Translations under genes and position numbers: made by a program | Shown here: positions 1 to 11,243 of the stretch, one piece after another | Position numbering within the stretch: position 1 is the stretch's first letter | How the letters are laid out: every line of letters begins with the position of its first letter | The notes under the pieces: generated by a model | Told to the model about the DNA's origin: nothing | Database searches by the model: none | Seen by the model: the letters and a program-made list of their open reading frames with translations, nothing else | Origin: Rhinopithecus roxellana | Lineage: Eukaryota; Chordata; Mammalia; Primates; Cercopithecidae | Assembly: GCF_007565055.1 (NCBI RefSeq) | Contig: NC_044557.1 | Span: forward strand, 72,178,595-72,242,594 | Direction of reading: 5' to 3' | DNA: 64,000 nucleotides

Positions 1-478
1 GTAATTTTTCAATTACCGCTCCCCCTGCACTCTCATAGTCCCATCTTCATGTCTATGCATACCCAATGTTCTCACTTTTAAGTTAAGAACATGCAGTATT
101 TGGTTTTCTGTCTCCACATTAACTCGCATAGGATAACAGCCTAAAGCTGCATCCATATTCCTGCAAAGGACATGATTTTATTCCTTTTTATGGCTGTGTA
201 GAATTATATGGTATATATGTACCATATTTTCTTTATTCAATTCACCAATGATGGACATCTAGGTTGATTCCATGTCTTTGCTATTGTGTGCAGTGCTGCG
301 ATGAACATATCACGCATGTGTCTTTTTTGTAGTTTTTTTTCTTTGGGTATATACCCGGTAATGACATTGTTGGGTCAAATGATAGTTCTGTCTTAAGCTA
401 TTTGAGAAATCTCCAAACTGCTTTCCACAGTGACTAAACTCATTTACACTCCCAGCAGTGTAGAAGCATTCCCTACTC
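1..478 (-). mobile_element. L1 3' portion, minus strand (main part of a 5'-inverted L1)
   Basis: Read on the minus strand this matches the end of L1 ORF2 and the start of its 3' UTR. Recognisable pieces are the reverse complements of the segments around 'gagaacatgcag', 'ctgcaaaggacatga' and 'gggtatatacc'. The copy continues beyond the left edge. It is noticeably diverged, so it is not a recent insertion. At about 479 the L1 sequence switches strand into the next feature, which marks an inversion junction. Confidence 0.85.
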
Positions 479-1036
479 AATAAATGATGCTGGATAGCTG
501 GTTAGCTATATGCAGAAGGATGAAACTGGACCCCCTACCTTTCACCATATACAAAAGTTAACTCAAGATAGATTAAAGATTTAAATGTAAGACCTCAAAC
601 TATAAGAATCCTTGAAGAACCTAGGAAATACTGTTCTGGACATCAGCCATAGCAAAGAATTTATGACTGAGACTTCAAAAGCAATTGTAACAAAAACAAA
701 AATTGACCAGTAGGACCTAATAAAACTAAACGGCCTCTGCAGAGAAAAAGAAACTATCAACAGAGTAAACAGACAGCCTACAGAATGGGAGAAAATACTC
801 ACAAACTACACATCTGACAAAGGCCTAATATCTAGAATCTATGAGGAACTTAAACAATTCAACAAGCAAAAAACAAATAGCTCCATTAAAAAATGGGCAA
901 AGGATATGAACAGATGCTTCTCAAAAGACAACATAAGCGGACAACATGAAAAAATGCTCACTATCACTCATCAGAGAAATATAAATCAAAACTACAAAGA
1001 GATACCATCTCACATCAGTCAGAATGGGTAATGTCA
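479..1036 (+). mobile_element. Inverted 5' segment of the same L1 (ORF2 C-terminal region)
   Basis: On the plus strand this reads as L1 ORF2 sequence from the 'aaatgatgctgg' region to the 'gataccatctcacatcagtcagaatgg' region. In L1 coordinates it lies immediately upstream of the segment at 1-478 but points the other way. That is the arrangement left by twin priming: the 3' part is in sense on the minus strand and the adjoining 5' part is inverted. Many stop codons and indels make it non-coding. Confidence 0.82.
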
Positions 1037-2516
1037 AAATTCCTGTATAGGTCAAGAAATAACATTAATAGTTTTATTAGACCATTTTTAATAAAATACA
1101 TTAGTTCATGTATTAGACACTTGGGTTCAAAATTCAAACATTCTGAGAGCATTAGTTCCTTTCTCCATTTATTATATAACATGATACATTCAGGAGTTTA
1201 AAGAAGTATGTTTCATTCACTACCCACAAATACTGAAACTCACAAGTATTACAAATTTTTTTGTTGGGAGGGCAGAAATGTCTGAGCCATATGTAGCTGC
1301 AACACAAGGTTAACTGAGTAATGTTCACCTTTTCTAGACATTAAAAGATAGCCATCTTGTCTGCATATGTTACATTGATACATACATTGAAAAGACTTTT
1401 ACATTAGTGTGTCTCAGGGGAAAACATGTGAACAATTTGCTAACTGTTTACTGCATTCAGCCTGCCACAGAGTCGACACTCCAGGATATATCTCCAACCA
1501 CATATATGGTTGGAATTAAACTGTATAACATAAAACATAGCTACTTTTTAGGTCTTTTCCTTTTTACCTTGTCAACTTTATTCGCTGAATTGGAGAATCT
1601 CTACATCTCAGGCATACATAAGTAAATATTCAGTAAACATGAGACACCTCTTAGAGAGGGAAAAAGCCAAGACAGGTATCGTTAAATGCTAAATGACCCA
1701 CTACTACTCCAGACAATGCAAATGATAGCGGCTGCTGCTTGAATAAGACTTGCCTGCACACATTTCAGAGTATGGAAACCATTTGTTAATGGGCAGCTAT
1801 AATTTAGGCCTACAATTTTATGAAAAGAAAACGTTTATACATTTGCAGAACAGTGTAATAAGATTTCACAAATGCAAAGATAAAATGTGCTATCATTTAT
1901 CTTGGCTTATAATATGTGGGGTTTGATTGCTTTGTGAAATGTCCAAATCAAGAACAATTACAGATTTTTCTCACACCACATACACCATGAAACATTTAAC
2001 AAGTATTTTTAGACTATTCAAAAGATTAGAATGGAAGAAAATTATGTATTCAGTGGTAGACTAAACCATTAAGATGTGACTATGATATGATATAAAGGGT
2101 AAAATAAAGAGAACTAAGACTAGCAAAGAAAATGATCACTGATCATTTTTTTAAACCATTCTTTAGGGACAGAATAATCTCGTAACATATCCGACTATGT
2201 GAACTTTTCTCTTGGGCTGAAATTGGGCACCTTGAAACAAAAGCATCATTTGCAAACAAACAAACAAACAAAAACTGCTCTATTTACTACACAGGCACAC
2301 CACTGGTTTGAAACAGTGCATGATTCAAGTCATATCAGGGCATGCAATTTTGCCAAGTTACACATGAAATAAACAAGAATTTAAATATTCACCCTATTAA
2401 TTCCCCCTCCCAACACAATTGTTAAGGGCAATTCACAGTACAGGTTTTCTACAAATAAAATAAACCATTCAATTGTACAGGCAAAACACCTTTTACCCAG
2501 TCAGAAGATATAACTG

Positions 2517-2518
<2 letters not shown>
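1037..2518. other. RSPO2 intron, apparently unique sequence
   Basis: This AT-rich stretch has no repeat family, RNA gene or coding exon that I recognise. Short open frames, such as the one at 1407-1625, have no recognisable domain. Confidence 0.5.
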
Positions 2519-2570
<52 letters not shown>

Positions 2571-2572
2571 CA

Positions 2573-2606
<34 letters not shown>

Positions 2607-2614
2607 GAGAGAGT
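2519..2614. repeat. (TA)n(CA)n compound microsatellite
   Basis: About 45 bases of alternating TA pass through a short mixed segment into about 25 bases of alternating CA, then end in GAGAGAG. The TA block can extrude as a cruciform and the CA block can adopt Z-DNA. It is likely to vary in length between individuals. Confidence 0.95.
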
Positions 2615-3258
2615 AATCATTCCCAAGGAAAATAGTTAATTCCAAGTATCTGGAGTGGGAAAAAGTCAAGAAAGGTTAAAGAGAGAGAAAGGAGAAAATC
2701 ATAAAAATGAGCCTAGAAGCTCCATGAATTGGAAGCAGAAAGTAGCACGTAGAGGCATGAGTGGTAAGCAGGGCTGAGTTGCCAGAAAGCCATTTCCTTG
2801 CCAGTGGTCACTCCAAAGAAGCAGGACTAGCAATTGGCAATATATTTATCACCCTCCTGCTCTTCAATATTATAATACTTGTTATGAGCATTATCTAGGA
2901 TATGAAGTATTATTAAAGAATATGACATTTAATCATGTAACAGAAGACATTATTCAAAGCTTTCAATCCTGTTATACATATTTAAGCAATTCTTAATCCT
3001 TCATATGTTTGAGGCCATGCCTAGTATATGCAAGGAAACTCTGGGGATTTTGTGACTTCATGTCTTGAAAGAAGTGCTATCTTGCAATAATGATGAAGAA
3101 TTGGCACACTTTACCATATATGCTCTTCAAAACACCTTAGGAAAATTATTTTTTTAATAAAATTAAAGTTGTACAGAGATATGCTCAGGAAAATTCTTGA
3201 AAGTCTGCTGAGCAGTGCTTCTATTCATTCAAGTGAAGTGGATGCATTTTAGAAGCCT
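2615..3258. other. RSPO2 intron, apparently unique sequence
   Basis: No repeat family or gene recognised. The sequence is AT-rich without long open frames. Confidence 0.45.
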
Positions 3259-3261
3259 GTA

Positions 3262-3640
3262 GTCAGGCGTGGTGGCTCATGCCTGTAATCCCAGCACTTT
3301 CGGAGGCCAAGGCAGGTGGACCATTTGAGGTCAGGAGCTTGAGACCAGCCTGACCAACATGGTGAAACCCCATCTCTACTAAAAATACCAAAAAAATTAG
3401 CCAGGCATGGTGGCACATACCTGTAGTCGCAGCTATTTGGGAGGCTGAGGCAGGAGAATTGCTTGAGGCAAAACACCTTTTGGTTCACTGAACCAAGATG
3501 TTCAAAACTGCAGAGGTTGCAGTGAACCAAGATCATGCCACTGCACTCCAGCCTGGATGACAGAGCAAGACTCCATCTCAGGAAAAAAAGAAGAAAGAAG
3601 AAGAAGAAAGAGAAAGAAGAAGGCTGTGATCCTACTGTGT
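3262..3640 (+). mobile_element. Alu (AluS-like) with a foreign insertion in its right arm and a purine-rich tail
   Basis: This is a dimeric Alu, beginning near 'ggcgtggtggctcatgcc' and ending 'gactccatctcagg', followed by a GAA-rich tail to about 3640. In the right arm, the usual nine bases or so between 'gcttga' and 'gcagaggttgcag' are replaced by about 43 bases (3466-3509). That insert is built from pieces found elsewhere nearby (see findings). The minus-strand open frames over this element are antisense Alu, not genes. Confidence 0.93.
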
Positions 3641-3784
3641 CTATAGTACTCATTCAAGGTAATGGTGCAAGTTAAGCGATTGACACAAATAATTTTCATT
3701 TTTTAGAGAACAAATATCTATGTGCAAGGACCTGCTTTGGTGTATTTGTTAAATAATCCTGTAGAAGATTATTAACAGAAATTT

Positions 3785-3990
3785 TTGCCTTTATTTTGTG
3801 CTAAGTACTATGCCAGGTGCTTCTTAGGTGTTGCTATTGAATCCTCACAATTATCCCAAGGAGGTAGGTACTATTCGCCTTCATTTAGTAGATGGGAAAA
3901 TTAAGGCCAAGAGAGGTTGAGCAAATTCCTAAAGACACATAGCTGTGACCTAGGATGCTATCCAGTAAGCACCTTGCCTCTCATTATATG
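3785..3990 (+). mobile_element. MIR element
   Basis: The core shows the MIR order: 'gctaagtactatgccaggtgctt', then 'aatcctcaca', then 'ggaggtaggtactatt', then an altered 'agatgggaaaattaaggc', then 'agagaggttgagcaaatt', then 'cacatagct'. It is an ancient tRNA-derived SINE and heavily diverged. Confidence 0.8.
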
Positions 3991-4249
3991 TTTCACATCA
4001 ACTTGTAAGAAAGTCATGGGGGACTTTTAAGAAAACCAACTCCAGAACACTGACAAGGGGGAGTGGAACTAAGCTGTCAACCTCTCCTGCCCTTTGCATC
4101 CCTCACTAAGTTGCACAATAGCATGACAGCTGCAACTAGAAATAAAAAAGTCACAAAGTAATCTCAGTGATTCTTACCCTCATGTATTAAAACCATAGCA
4201 CTTTAGTAATGTTAAGAAAATTCATGTGTTTCTTAAAGTTTCAACACTT

Positions 4250-4839
4250 AAAATATTCATTTTCTGTGGGATTGGCGAAGATAATCTCCTTTATCATTTG
4301 TTATTGCATCTATTTGATTCTTCTCTCTTTCTTATTAGTCTTGCTAGTGGTTTATCAATTTTGTTGATCTTTTCAAAAAACCAGCTCCTAGATTCATTGA
4401 TTTTTTGAAGGGTTTTTTGTCCCTTTTAGTTCTGCTCTGATCCTAGCTATTTCTTGCCTTCTGCTAGCTTTTGAATCGTATGCTCTTGCTTCTCTAGTTC
4501 TTTTAATTGTGATGCTAGGGTGTCAATTTCAGATCTTTCCTGCTTTCTCTTGTGGGCATTTAGTTCTATAAATTACCCTCTACGCACTGCTTTAAATGTG
4601 TCTCAGACATCCTGGTATGTTTGTCTTTGTTCTCATTGGTTTCAAAGAACATCCTTACTTCTGCCTTCATTTCGTTGTTTAGCCAGTAGTCATTCAGGAG
4701 CAAGCTGTTCAGTTTCCATGTAGTTGTGTGGTTTTGAGTGAGTTTCTTAATGCTGAGTTCTAATTTGATTGCACTGTGGTCTGAGAGTTTGTTGTGATTT
4801 CTGTTCTTTTACATTTGCTGAGGAGTGCTTTACTTCCAA
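4250..4839 (-). mobile_element. Inverted 5' segment of an L1 (ORF2, upstream of the RT core)
   Basis: This is the reverse complement of L1 ORF2 between the endonuclease and reverse-transcriptase domains. Recognisable blocks include those around 'cttattagtcttgc', 'aaaccagctcc' and 'ttctagttctttt'-like sequence. It abuts L1 3' UTR in the opposite orientation at 4839/4840. Together the two parts look like one plus-strand L1 insertion with a 5' inversion and loss of about 3 kb between the segments. Confidence 0.82.
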
Positions 4840-5005
4840 GGCCTGTCGGAGGGTGGGGGCTGGGGAAGGGATAGCATTAGGAGAAATACCTAATGTAAAT
4901 GAGTTTATGGGTGCAGCAAACCAACATGGCACATGTATACCTATGTATTAAACATGCACGTTGTGCACATGTACCCTAGAACTTGAAGTATAATAAAAGA
5001 ATAAA
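4840..5005 (+). mobile_element. L1 3' UTR end of the inverted element
   Basis: The sense 3' UTR runs from 'ggcctgtcggagggtggggg' through 'gggatagcattaggaga' and 'catgtatacctatg' to the A-rich end 'aagtataataaaag'. It is followed directly by a TA/CA microsatellite, which may have grown from the poly(A) tail. Confidence 0.88.
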
Positions 5006-5022
5006 TATCAGCCCAATCACAC

Positions 5023-5101
5023 TATATATACACACACATACACATATATACACACATATATACACATACATACACACACACACATATATATATATATATA
5101 T
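5023..5101. repeat. Interspersed (CA)n/(TA)n microsatellite
   Basis: Alternating CACA and TATA runs end in a block of about nine TA units. It lies just beyond the L1 3' end at 5005. Confidence 0.9.
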
Positions 5102-5159
5102 TCATTTTCATCTACCTGGAATCTTAGCTCTTCAAAATGATCCTTGTTGTTTGGCTGGG

Positions 5160-5706
5160 ACTTTTTTTTTTTTTTTTTTTAAAGAATACATACATTTTTG
5201 TAAAAAATATTTAAGTTCTGGGATACATGTGCAGAACGTGCAGGTTACATAGGTATACATGTGCCATGGTGGTTTGTTTTACCTGTCAACCCATTATCTA
5301 GGTTTTAAGCCCCTCATGCGTTAGGTATTTGTCCACATGCTCTTCCTCTCCTTGCCCCTACACTGACAGGCCCCAGTGTGTGATGTTCTCCTCCCTGTGT
5401 TCATGTATTCTCATTGTTCAACTTCCACTTATGGGTGAGAACATGCAGTGTTTGGTTTTCTGTTCCTGCATCAATTTGCTGAGAATGATGGCTTTCAGGT
5501 TCATCCATATCCTTGCAAAGGACATAAACTCAACCTTTTTTTATGGCTACATAGTATTCCATGGTATATGTGTAACATATTCTCTTTATGCAGTCTGTCA
5601 CTGATGGGCAGGTGGGTTGGTTCCAAGTCTTTACTATTGTAAACAGTGCTGCAATAAACATATGTCTGCATGTGTCTTTATAGAATGATTTATAATCCTT
5701 TGGGCA
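5160..5706 (-). mobile_element. 5'-truncated L1, minus strand
   Basis: A T run of about 20 at 5161-5180 is the complement of the poly(A) tail. Antisense L1 3' UTR and the end of ORF2 follow, including the reverse complement of the ORF2 C-terminus near 5530-5640. It ends at 'ataatcctttggg' around 5704. It is a separate insertion from the inverted L1 on its left. I could not find a convincing target-site duplication. Confidence 0.88.
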
Positions 5707-5773
5707 AAATGACACATTCTATAGAGTTACATATATCTTAGGCTTTACTGTACCTTTAAAATACTAACATTTA

Positions 5774-6070
5774 GGCCGGGCGCGGTGGCTCAAGCCTGTA
5801 ATCCCAGCACTTTGGGAGGCCGAGACGGGCGGATCACGAGGTCAGGCGATCGAGACCATCCTGGCTAACACAGTGAAACCCCGTCTCTACTAAAAAAATG
5901 CAAAAAACTAGTTGGGCGAGGTGGCGGGCGCCTGTAGTCCCAGCTACTTGGGAGGTTGAGGCAGGAGAATGGCGTAAACCCGGGAGGCGGAGCTTGCAGT
6001 GAGCTGAGATCCGGCCACTGCACTCCAGCCCGGGCGACAGAGCGAGACTCCGTCTCAACAACAACAACAA
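5774..6070 (+). mobile_element. Young AluY derivative of Old World monkey type
   Basis: This is a nearly intact dimeric Alu with a (CAA)n tail. It differs from the human AluY consensus at linked sites: 'ggctcaagcctg', 'gccgagacgggcgg', the longer A run in the middle linker, 'gggcgaggtggcggg', 'aatggcgtaaacc' and 'gagatccggccactg' with 'ccagcccgggcg'. As I recall them, these are the changes of the cercopithecid-specific AluYR group. A perfect 16-bp duplication (AAAATACTAACATTTA) flanks it at 5758-5773 and 6071-6086. The low decay and perfect duplication mark a recent insertion, after the split from apes if the family call is right. Confidence 0.92.
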
Positions 6071-6086
6071 AAAATACTAACATTTA

Positions 6087-8745
6087 GAAAGAACCCCCCA
6101 AAACTATTTCCATCCTGTTTCTTTTTTTACCCTAAGCTTGAAAATATAAAACTTAAAATTCTCTCTTATGTATATAATTCCATAATCTCATGCAGGAGGG
6201 GTTGGGGGAATCATTAAACCACTCACTGTTCTACTTTTTCTACTATAATTAGTCAACATTAGGAAATCTTCAGTATCCTTCAAACCACTTTTGTTTCTAG
6301 GATCTATTTGCTTTATATCTATTGCATTTTCAGACTTTCCACAGTCCTAGAAAAAGCCTCCCAATGAAAACAAGTTGCTGGAATATGGGCTTTCATAAGA
6401 TTTTGGACTTGAGGTATGGATCGGTTAATTACAACAATGCTTAATTTTAAAAGAGTTTGTGCAAGAGTAAAATTTATCATTTTAAATACTCCCTTGTTTC
6501 TTTCACAGGATCATTCTAAATATCTACAGTTTACCTGCTAACAATGAGTAATGAAAGTATGTATATATAGATTGATAAAGTAAATATGGAAATATATTAA
6601 TTTTTTATTCTAGACCATAGGTATGTAGATTTTTATTTTACTATTCTATGCTCCTGCTTATTTTCAGTTTAACAAAAAGAAAACCTCACTTTTAATTTTG
6701 AAGTAACAAAAGGAGGCAAGGTGGCATTAATAAAATCCCATTTGGAATGAACAAAGCAAAGAAGTAAGTTGCAAGCATGAATAAATGAAACAGTCTGCAG
6801 GGAAAACTGCTGCTACTACCTAGTAAATGTTGAACAGGACCTGAAATCTGGCTCCATCTCACCACCCTCCACGTTGGTGGTGGGGAGGGCGAGGCAGGGA
6901 AAGAGGCAGCAGAATATGCTCTTCAAGATCAGAGAGAAAGACTACCTCCAACTCCAAGGACAAAAGAATCCTCTGGGTTGGGGGGAAATGTTGCTAAGCT
7001 ACTTGTTCCTGGGTTCACTTTTTTAAATTGACTTGAACCTTCAGATTTCTTCCTGGGAGATTAATTACAGTGATGGCTACAGCAACATGCCACAAATGAG
7101 TCAAGAAGTGAAAAACCCTCTTATACCATAAAATCAAAACCATGTGTAAGGATGTATGCAAGAGCTGAAGAACACTGCAGGGCTTTAAGCAATGAGCAAA
7201 GTCTTCTCTAGCCCCACTGTACCCTTTAACTTCAAAATTAATGCATTTGGTAAAGAAAGAGAAAAACTAATTGAAATTGTAAGGGAGGGAATAGAAATTA
7301 GTTGACTTTTTAAGAGCTCATCTAAATGTTAATATAGGAATGCTTATTACTATAAAATAATCTAGAATACGTGCCACTGGCAGTCACCAAGTTGAGAGTG
7401 AGCATGACAAAGGTAGCTGGAGGGGAGAGGAAGGGGTAGCAATCAAGACTCCAAATTTGGCATAGTGAAAGTTTGAGGTTATGCAGTTCCACCAGCAGGG
7501 GGGGAAAAAAGGCTACAGAAAAATGTTTTCTTTGGAACTGGCTGCTTCCTGCAGTGTCAGAAGATGTGTAGACTAGCAGAAGTCAAATAACATAAAAGAA
7601 ATGTTAAAAACACTACCAATTACCTAAAAGCCTAAGCAATAAAAGTAGCGACGCATGAATGGTTTGAGAGCGGGGCAGAAGACTCGAGGTCTTATCAGAA
7701 CTGGGATATAACATATTGTGAAAGGACAAGTGGAACATCTGAACGAAATAGTTCTGAATACCATTCCAGTGAATAAACACAGATAGTGAATATTCAGAAG
7801 CAGAAGAGGGAGTATCAATCCAATACTCAGATCCATTCCTTCAACATGAGGCCCAGACTATAGTCATGATAAGAGCTGACTCCCATCTGGGATTCCAGCT
7901 CAAGATTCTTGTCTCTGAAGTCTTTGAATTAAGCACTTTGAATTAAACTATCACCAAAGAACTCAAATCACATGCACAACCAGGATTAAGTTTGTTTCTT
8001 AAGGGGTTTGGCAGGGGTTGGGGGGTGGTGGAGGCGGGGGCATTTCCATCCTAGTTCATTGGTAATTTGTACCAAACTAAGCAATGCACATGTTATGTTA
8101 GTTTGTATGTATATTTAAGTAGTGAAAATGCTATGATAATAACTATGAAAAGAAAACTTTCAGCTTTTTCAGCTGGTGGAGTAGTTCTAAAATGACTCAT
8201 TCTCCCAGTGAAACAAACCTATTTATATCAAGCTAGATCATACAGAAACTGGATCATATAGAAAGCCAGGAAATTAAACATATGCAGACTTAAGAGTTCT
8301 AGATTTGCATGTTTCTATGAAGTGATTACTTTTTATAAAGTGTATTTTGCGCCTTAGCTAGCAAAATTTGGTCTCTCTATACGTGCACACTTTCTATTCT
8401 TCACCAGAAGCAGCCAGTTTAAAAGTAAAAGCTCGTTCTTGTGAGAAACTCAAACTTACCTATGATTTTGACACAGACTTCCAACAGGGATGTATTCCTC
8501 AGAACCATGATCAATTTATGCTTTATTAATACTTAATATTTTATCAATGTTAATAAAATTGTACCTTTTCTCAAATTCCTACATATTTTAGAAGTATTAC
8601 TTTAGTAATTCATTGGAATTAGAATGAATTTTAAAGTGTTTCATGGATTTTTCCAAAGCATGGAGAATTTATTAGTAACCTGGCATGGGAAGCAAATATG
8701 AGCAAGAAAATGTCCACAAAGTAAGCAACTGGGAAATTCAACTAG
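6087..8745. other. RSPO2 intron, apparently unique sequence
   Basis: No recognisable repeat family, exon or RNA gene. A G-rich patch at about 8009-8041 is the only compositional feature I noted. Open frames here are short and show no recognisable domain. Confidence 0.45.
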
Positions 8746-8749
8746 CAGC

Positions 8750-8960
8750 AGCTAATGGTCACTGCACACTTGCTGTGTTCCAAGGGCTTGGCACAAAAGA
8801 TCCAATTAATTCTCATGACAAAATTATAAACTAGATAACTACTATTACTCTCATTTTAAAATTAGGAAAACTGAGGTACAAAGATATGAAATAATTGGAT
8901 CAATATTACACAAATAATTAAGAGATGGAAGATTTTTAAATCAGTGTGAATATCTGGACC
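8750..8960 (+). mobile_element. MIR element
   Basis: The MIR order is preserved: 'cttgctgtgttccaagggcttgg', then 'taattctcatgacaa', then 'actattactctcatttta', then 'aggaaaactgaggtacaaag', then a degraded tail. It is strongly diverged. Confidence 0.78.
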
Positions 8961-9978
8961 AAATGATGAATAGAAATATGAATGTTATTGTTAGAATGGC
9001 TCTTGAGATTATTTAGTCCAAACTTTTATTTTAAATGGGCAAGAAATATGGTAAATGGTGCCTTTAAGTTATCTCTCTCTCTTACACACATATATACAGT
9101 TTGTGGCAGAGCTAGTAAAGAGTTGTTAGTGCTAACCTAGGTAGGGCATTCTTTTACCAGTGACTTCAGGGTATGAGTAGGAACAAAGGTCTTAGATTTT
9201 ATGTATTCTAGGTCTCTACTAGGGGACTGAGTGTATATTGATCTGACAGATAGTACAGCCTCGGTCATCTGCTGCCACTCCACAGTCTGTCCTCACATGG
9301 CTTGGAGGAGAGCTCCTTGGGGAAAAGGCACCCACAGTTAGCACTGATGCACTCAATACCCCGACCCACCCAGAAACTTCATCAGCAGAAGTCCTCATCT
9401 CCTCTGGTCTGTCTTCCTCCATACCTAGAATCTCAAGGCTTCCAAGAAATTAAAAACAGGTTCTTAAAAGAGTTGGAAACCCTTCCTCTTGACCGAAAAT
9501 CCTTCCCATCAACAGTTCAATGTGAAACAATGCCCTCTCCTTAGAGTCCACAGATATTCCTAGAAGGAATGCAATCAAGCCCCACCTAATGTTTCTATAA
9601 CTAGGCAAGCAAAGCAAGCTAGTGAATCTTGAACACGTCAATGATTTACACTATATAATAAAAGCAGACATTAATTCTGTTACATCAATTAAGAAATTTT
9701 TAAAATAAGAGTTCAAACATACTGGACTTAATCAGAAAGAAATAAAGGGAAGAAATTTAATATTTTCTAGTTATAGGCATGTAAATATAAAAATGATTTG
9801 GCATGACTTAATGTGATTAAAATACTATCATAAGCCTAAAAAGCCTACATGTTATTACAATTCTATACTTTTGGTGTGAAATCACTGCCCTATGCCTTTG
9901 GAATATGTTTTCAAAACACTCCTGGCTGAGAAATGTAAGAACCACTTTATATATAGTGAATACCATATACTTAAGAGT
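8961..9978. other. RSPO2 intron, apparently unique sequence
   Basis: No family recognised. Opposing short frames at 9219-9422 and 9302-9544 overlap each other and show no domain. Confidence 0.4.
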
Positions 9979-9979
9979 T

Positions 9980-10024
9980 AGCACCCCAGCCTGGGCAGCA
10001 GAGCGAGATCCTGTCTCTACCAAA
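9980..10024 (+). mobile_element. Alu 3'-end fragment
   Basis: About 45 bases match the end of an Alu right arm ('caccccagcctgggcagcag' and 'gagatcctgtctctacc'). Nothing of the rest of the element is present, so it is either a strongly 5'-truncated insertion or a relic. Confidence 0.7.
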
Positions 10025-10309
10025 GAAAATTTGCAATAAATAAGCTAACTCAAGTCCCCATTTTCATGAAATCCACAGTATTTCTTCCCCTTTGAATCCC
10101 GAATGTATGTCCTATCTATATCATTATTTCAGCACTCTCTCTTGAGTTGTTTTTACGTTAGCATTTATATGATGCATTTGTTGAAATAATTATTTCGTGG
10201 ATACCTGCAACATGCACTCTCCTGGACACTGGTGATATAATGTAAACAAGGCTCTCACCCTTTTAGATCTTATGTTTCAGAAACTCTGGTGGAGATAAGA
10301 GAGCCTGTA

Positions 10310-10700
10310 TTGGTTAGGGCGCACAGTGCTGGCTTCTTAGAGGGACAAACCTCAGTGTCTCAATGACTTAACACAAAACTTCCTTTCTCGCTCAAGCAGA
10401 GTCCAGTGGAGATTTGCAGCAGGAAGACTTTCACAAAATCATTTAGGTACCCAAGCTCTTTTCACCATCATCCTACAGCGGCTCAGAGAAAGGGCTAGAT
10501 CCTCTGCACCAAGGTGGCAGACACAAGAAGAGAGGCTTTTCTACAGGAGGTTTACTGGGGCCAGGCCTGGAAGTAGTAAATATATCACTTACACCCAGAT
10601 TCCATGAGTAAAAACTCAGGCCCACAGCCACCCCTAACTCCACAGTCTAGGGACAGCGCCAAGAGACAAAAGAAAAGGATTTTGATAGACACACAGTGTT
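10310..10700. mobile_element. Ancient interspersed repeat, family not assigned
   Basis: Blocks such as 'acaggaggtttactggggcc' and 'aggcctggaagtagt', followed by 'atatcacttacacccagattccat', resemble a dispersed mammalian MER-type repeat that I recognise but cannot name. Boundaries are approximate. Confidence 0.4.
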
Positions 10701-10927
10701 CTCTGCCACAGGAACAAAGAAAATTCTAGAGTGTTTAAGAAATGAGCAGTGGATAAAACAGAGCAGAGCTGGGTGTAGGGCATGATAAGTGAGGCACCTA
10801 GCCTGTAAAGAGCAAACAGGCACTGGCTCTCAGGCTGGCAAGCACATGCCTTCCATTTTGTGCCCTAAGCCCCTCTCTTGCCGCACCCTAGTCCTGGTCC
10901 TGATAGTTTACTACAGAAAATGGAAAA

Positions 10928-11230
10928 GGGCTGGGCAGGGTGACTTGTGCCTCTAATCCCAGCACTTTGGAAGGCTGGGGTGGGCAGATCACTTAAGCTC
11001 AGGAGTTCAAGGCAAGCCTGGGCAACAAGGCAAAACCCTGTCTCTAAAAAACAAAACAAAACAAAAATTAGCCAGGTGTGGTGATGCGTGCCTGTAGTCC
11101 CAGCTACTCAGGGGGCTGAGGTGGGAGGATCGCTTGAGCCCAGGAGGTCGAAGCTACAGTGAGCTGAGATCGCACCACTGCACTCCAGCCTGGGTGACAG
11201 AGCAAGACCTTGTATCAAAAGAAAAAGAAA
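10928..11230 (+). mobile_element. AluJ-like element with target duplications
   Basis: A full dimeric Alu with old-family features ('gagcccaggaggtcgaagct' and a diverged left arm). The flanks 10915-10927 (AGAAAATGGAAAA) and 11231-11243 (AGAAAACGGAAAA) match at 12 of 13 bases and are the target-site duplication. Confidence 0.93.
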
Positions 11231-11243
11231 AGAAAACGGAAAA

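Noticed and set aside
3249..3653. 134-codon minus-strand frame
   Set aside because: Antisense Alu, whose reverse strand commonly stays open. Similar Alu frames at 5834-6083, 12359-12712, 14435-14779, 17845-18129, 34779-34994, 39838-40167 and 54812-55003 were rejected for the same reason.
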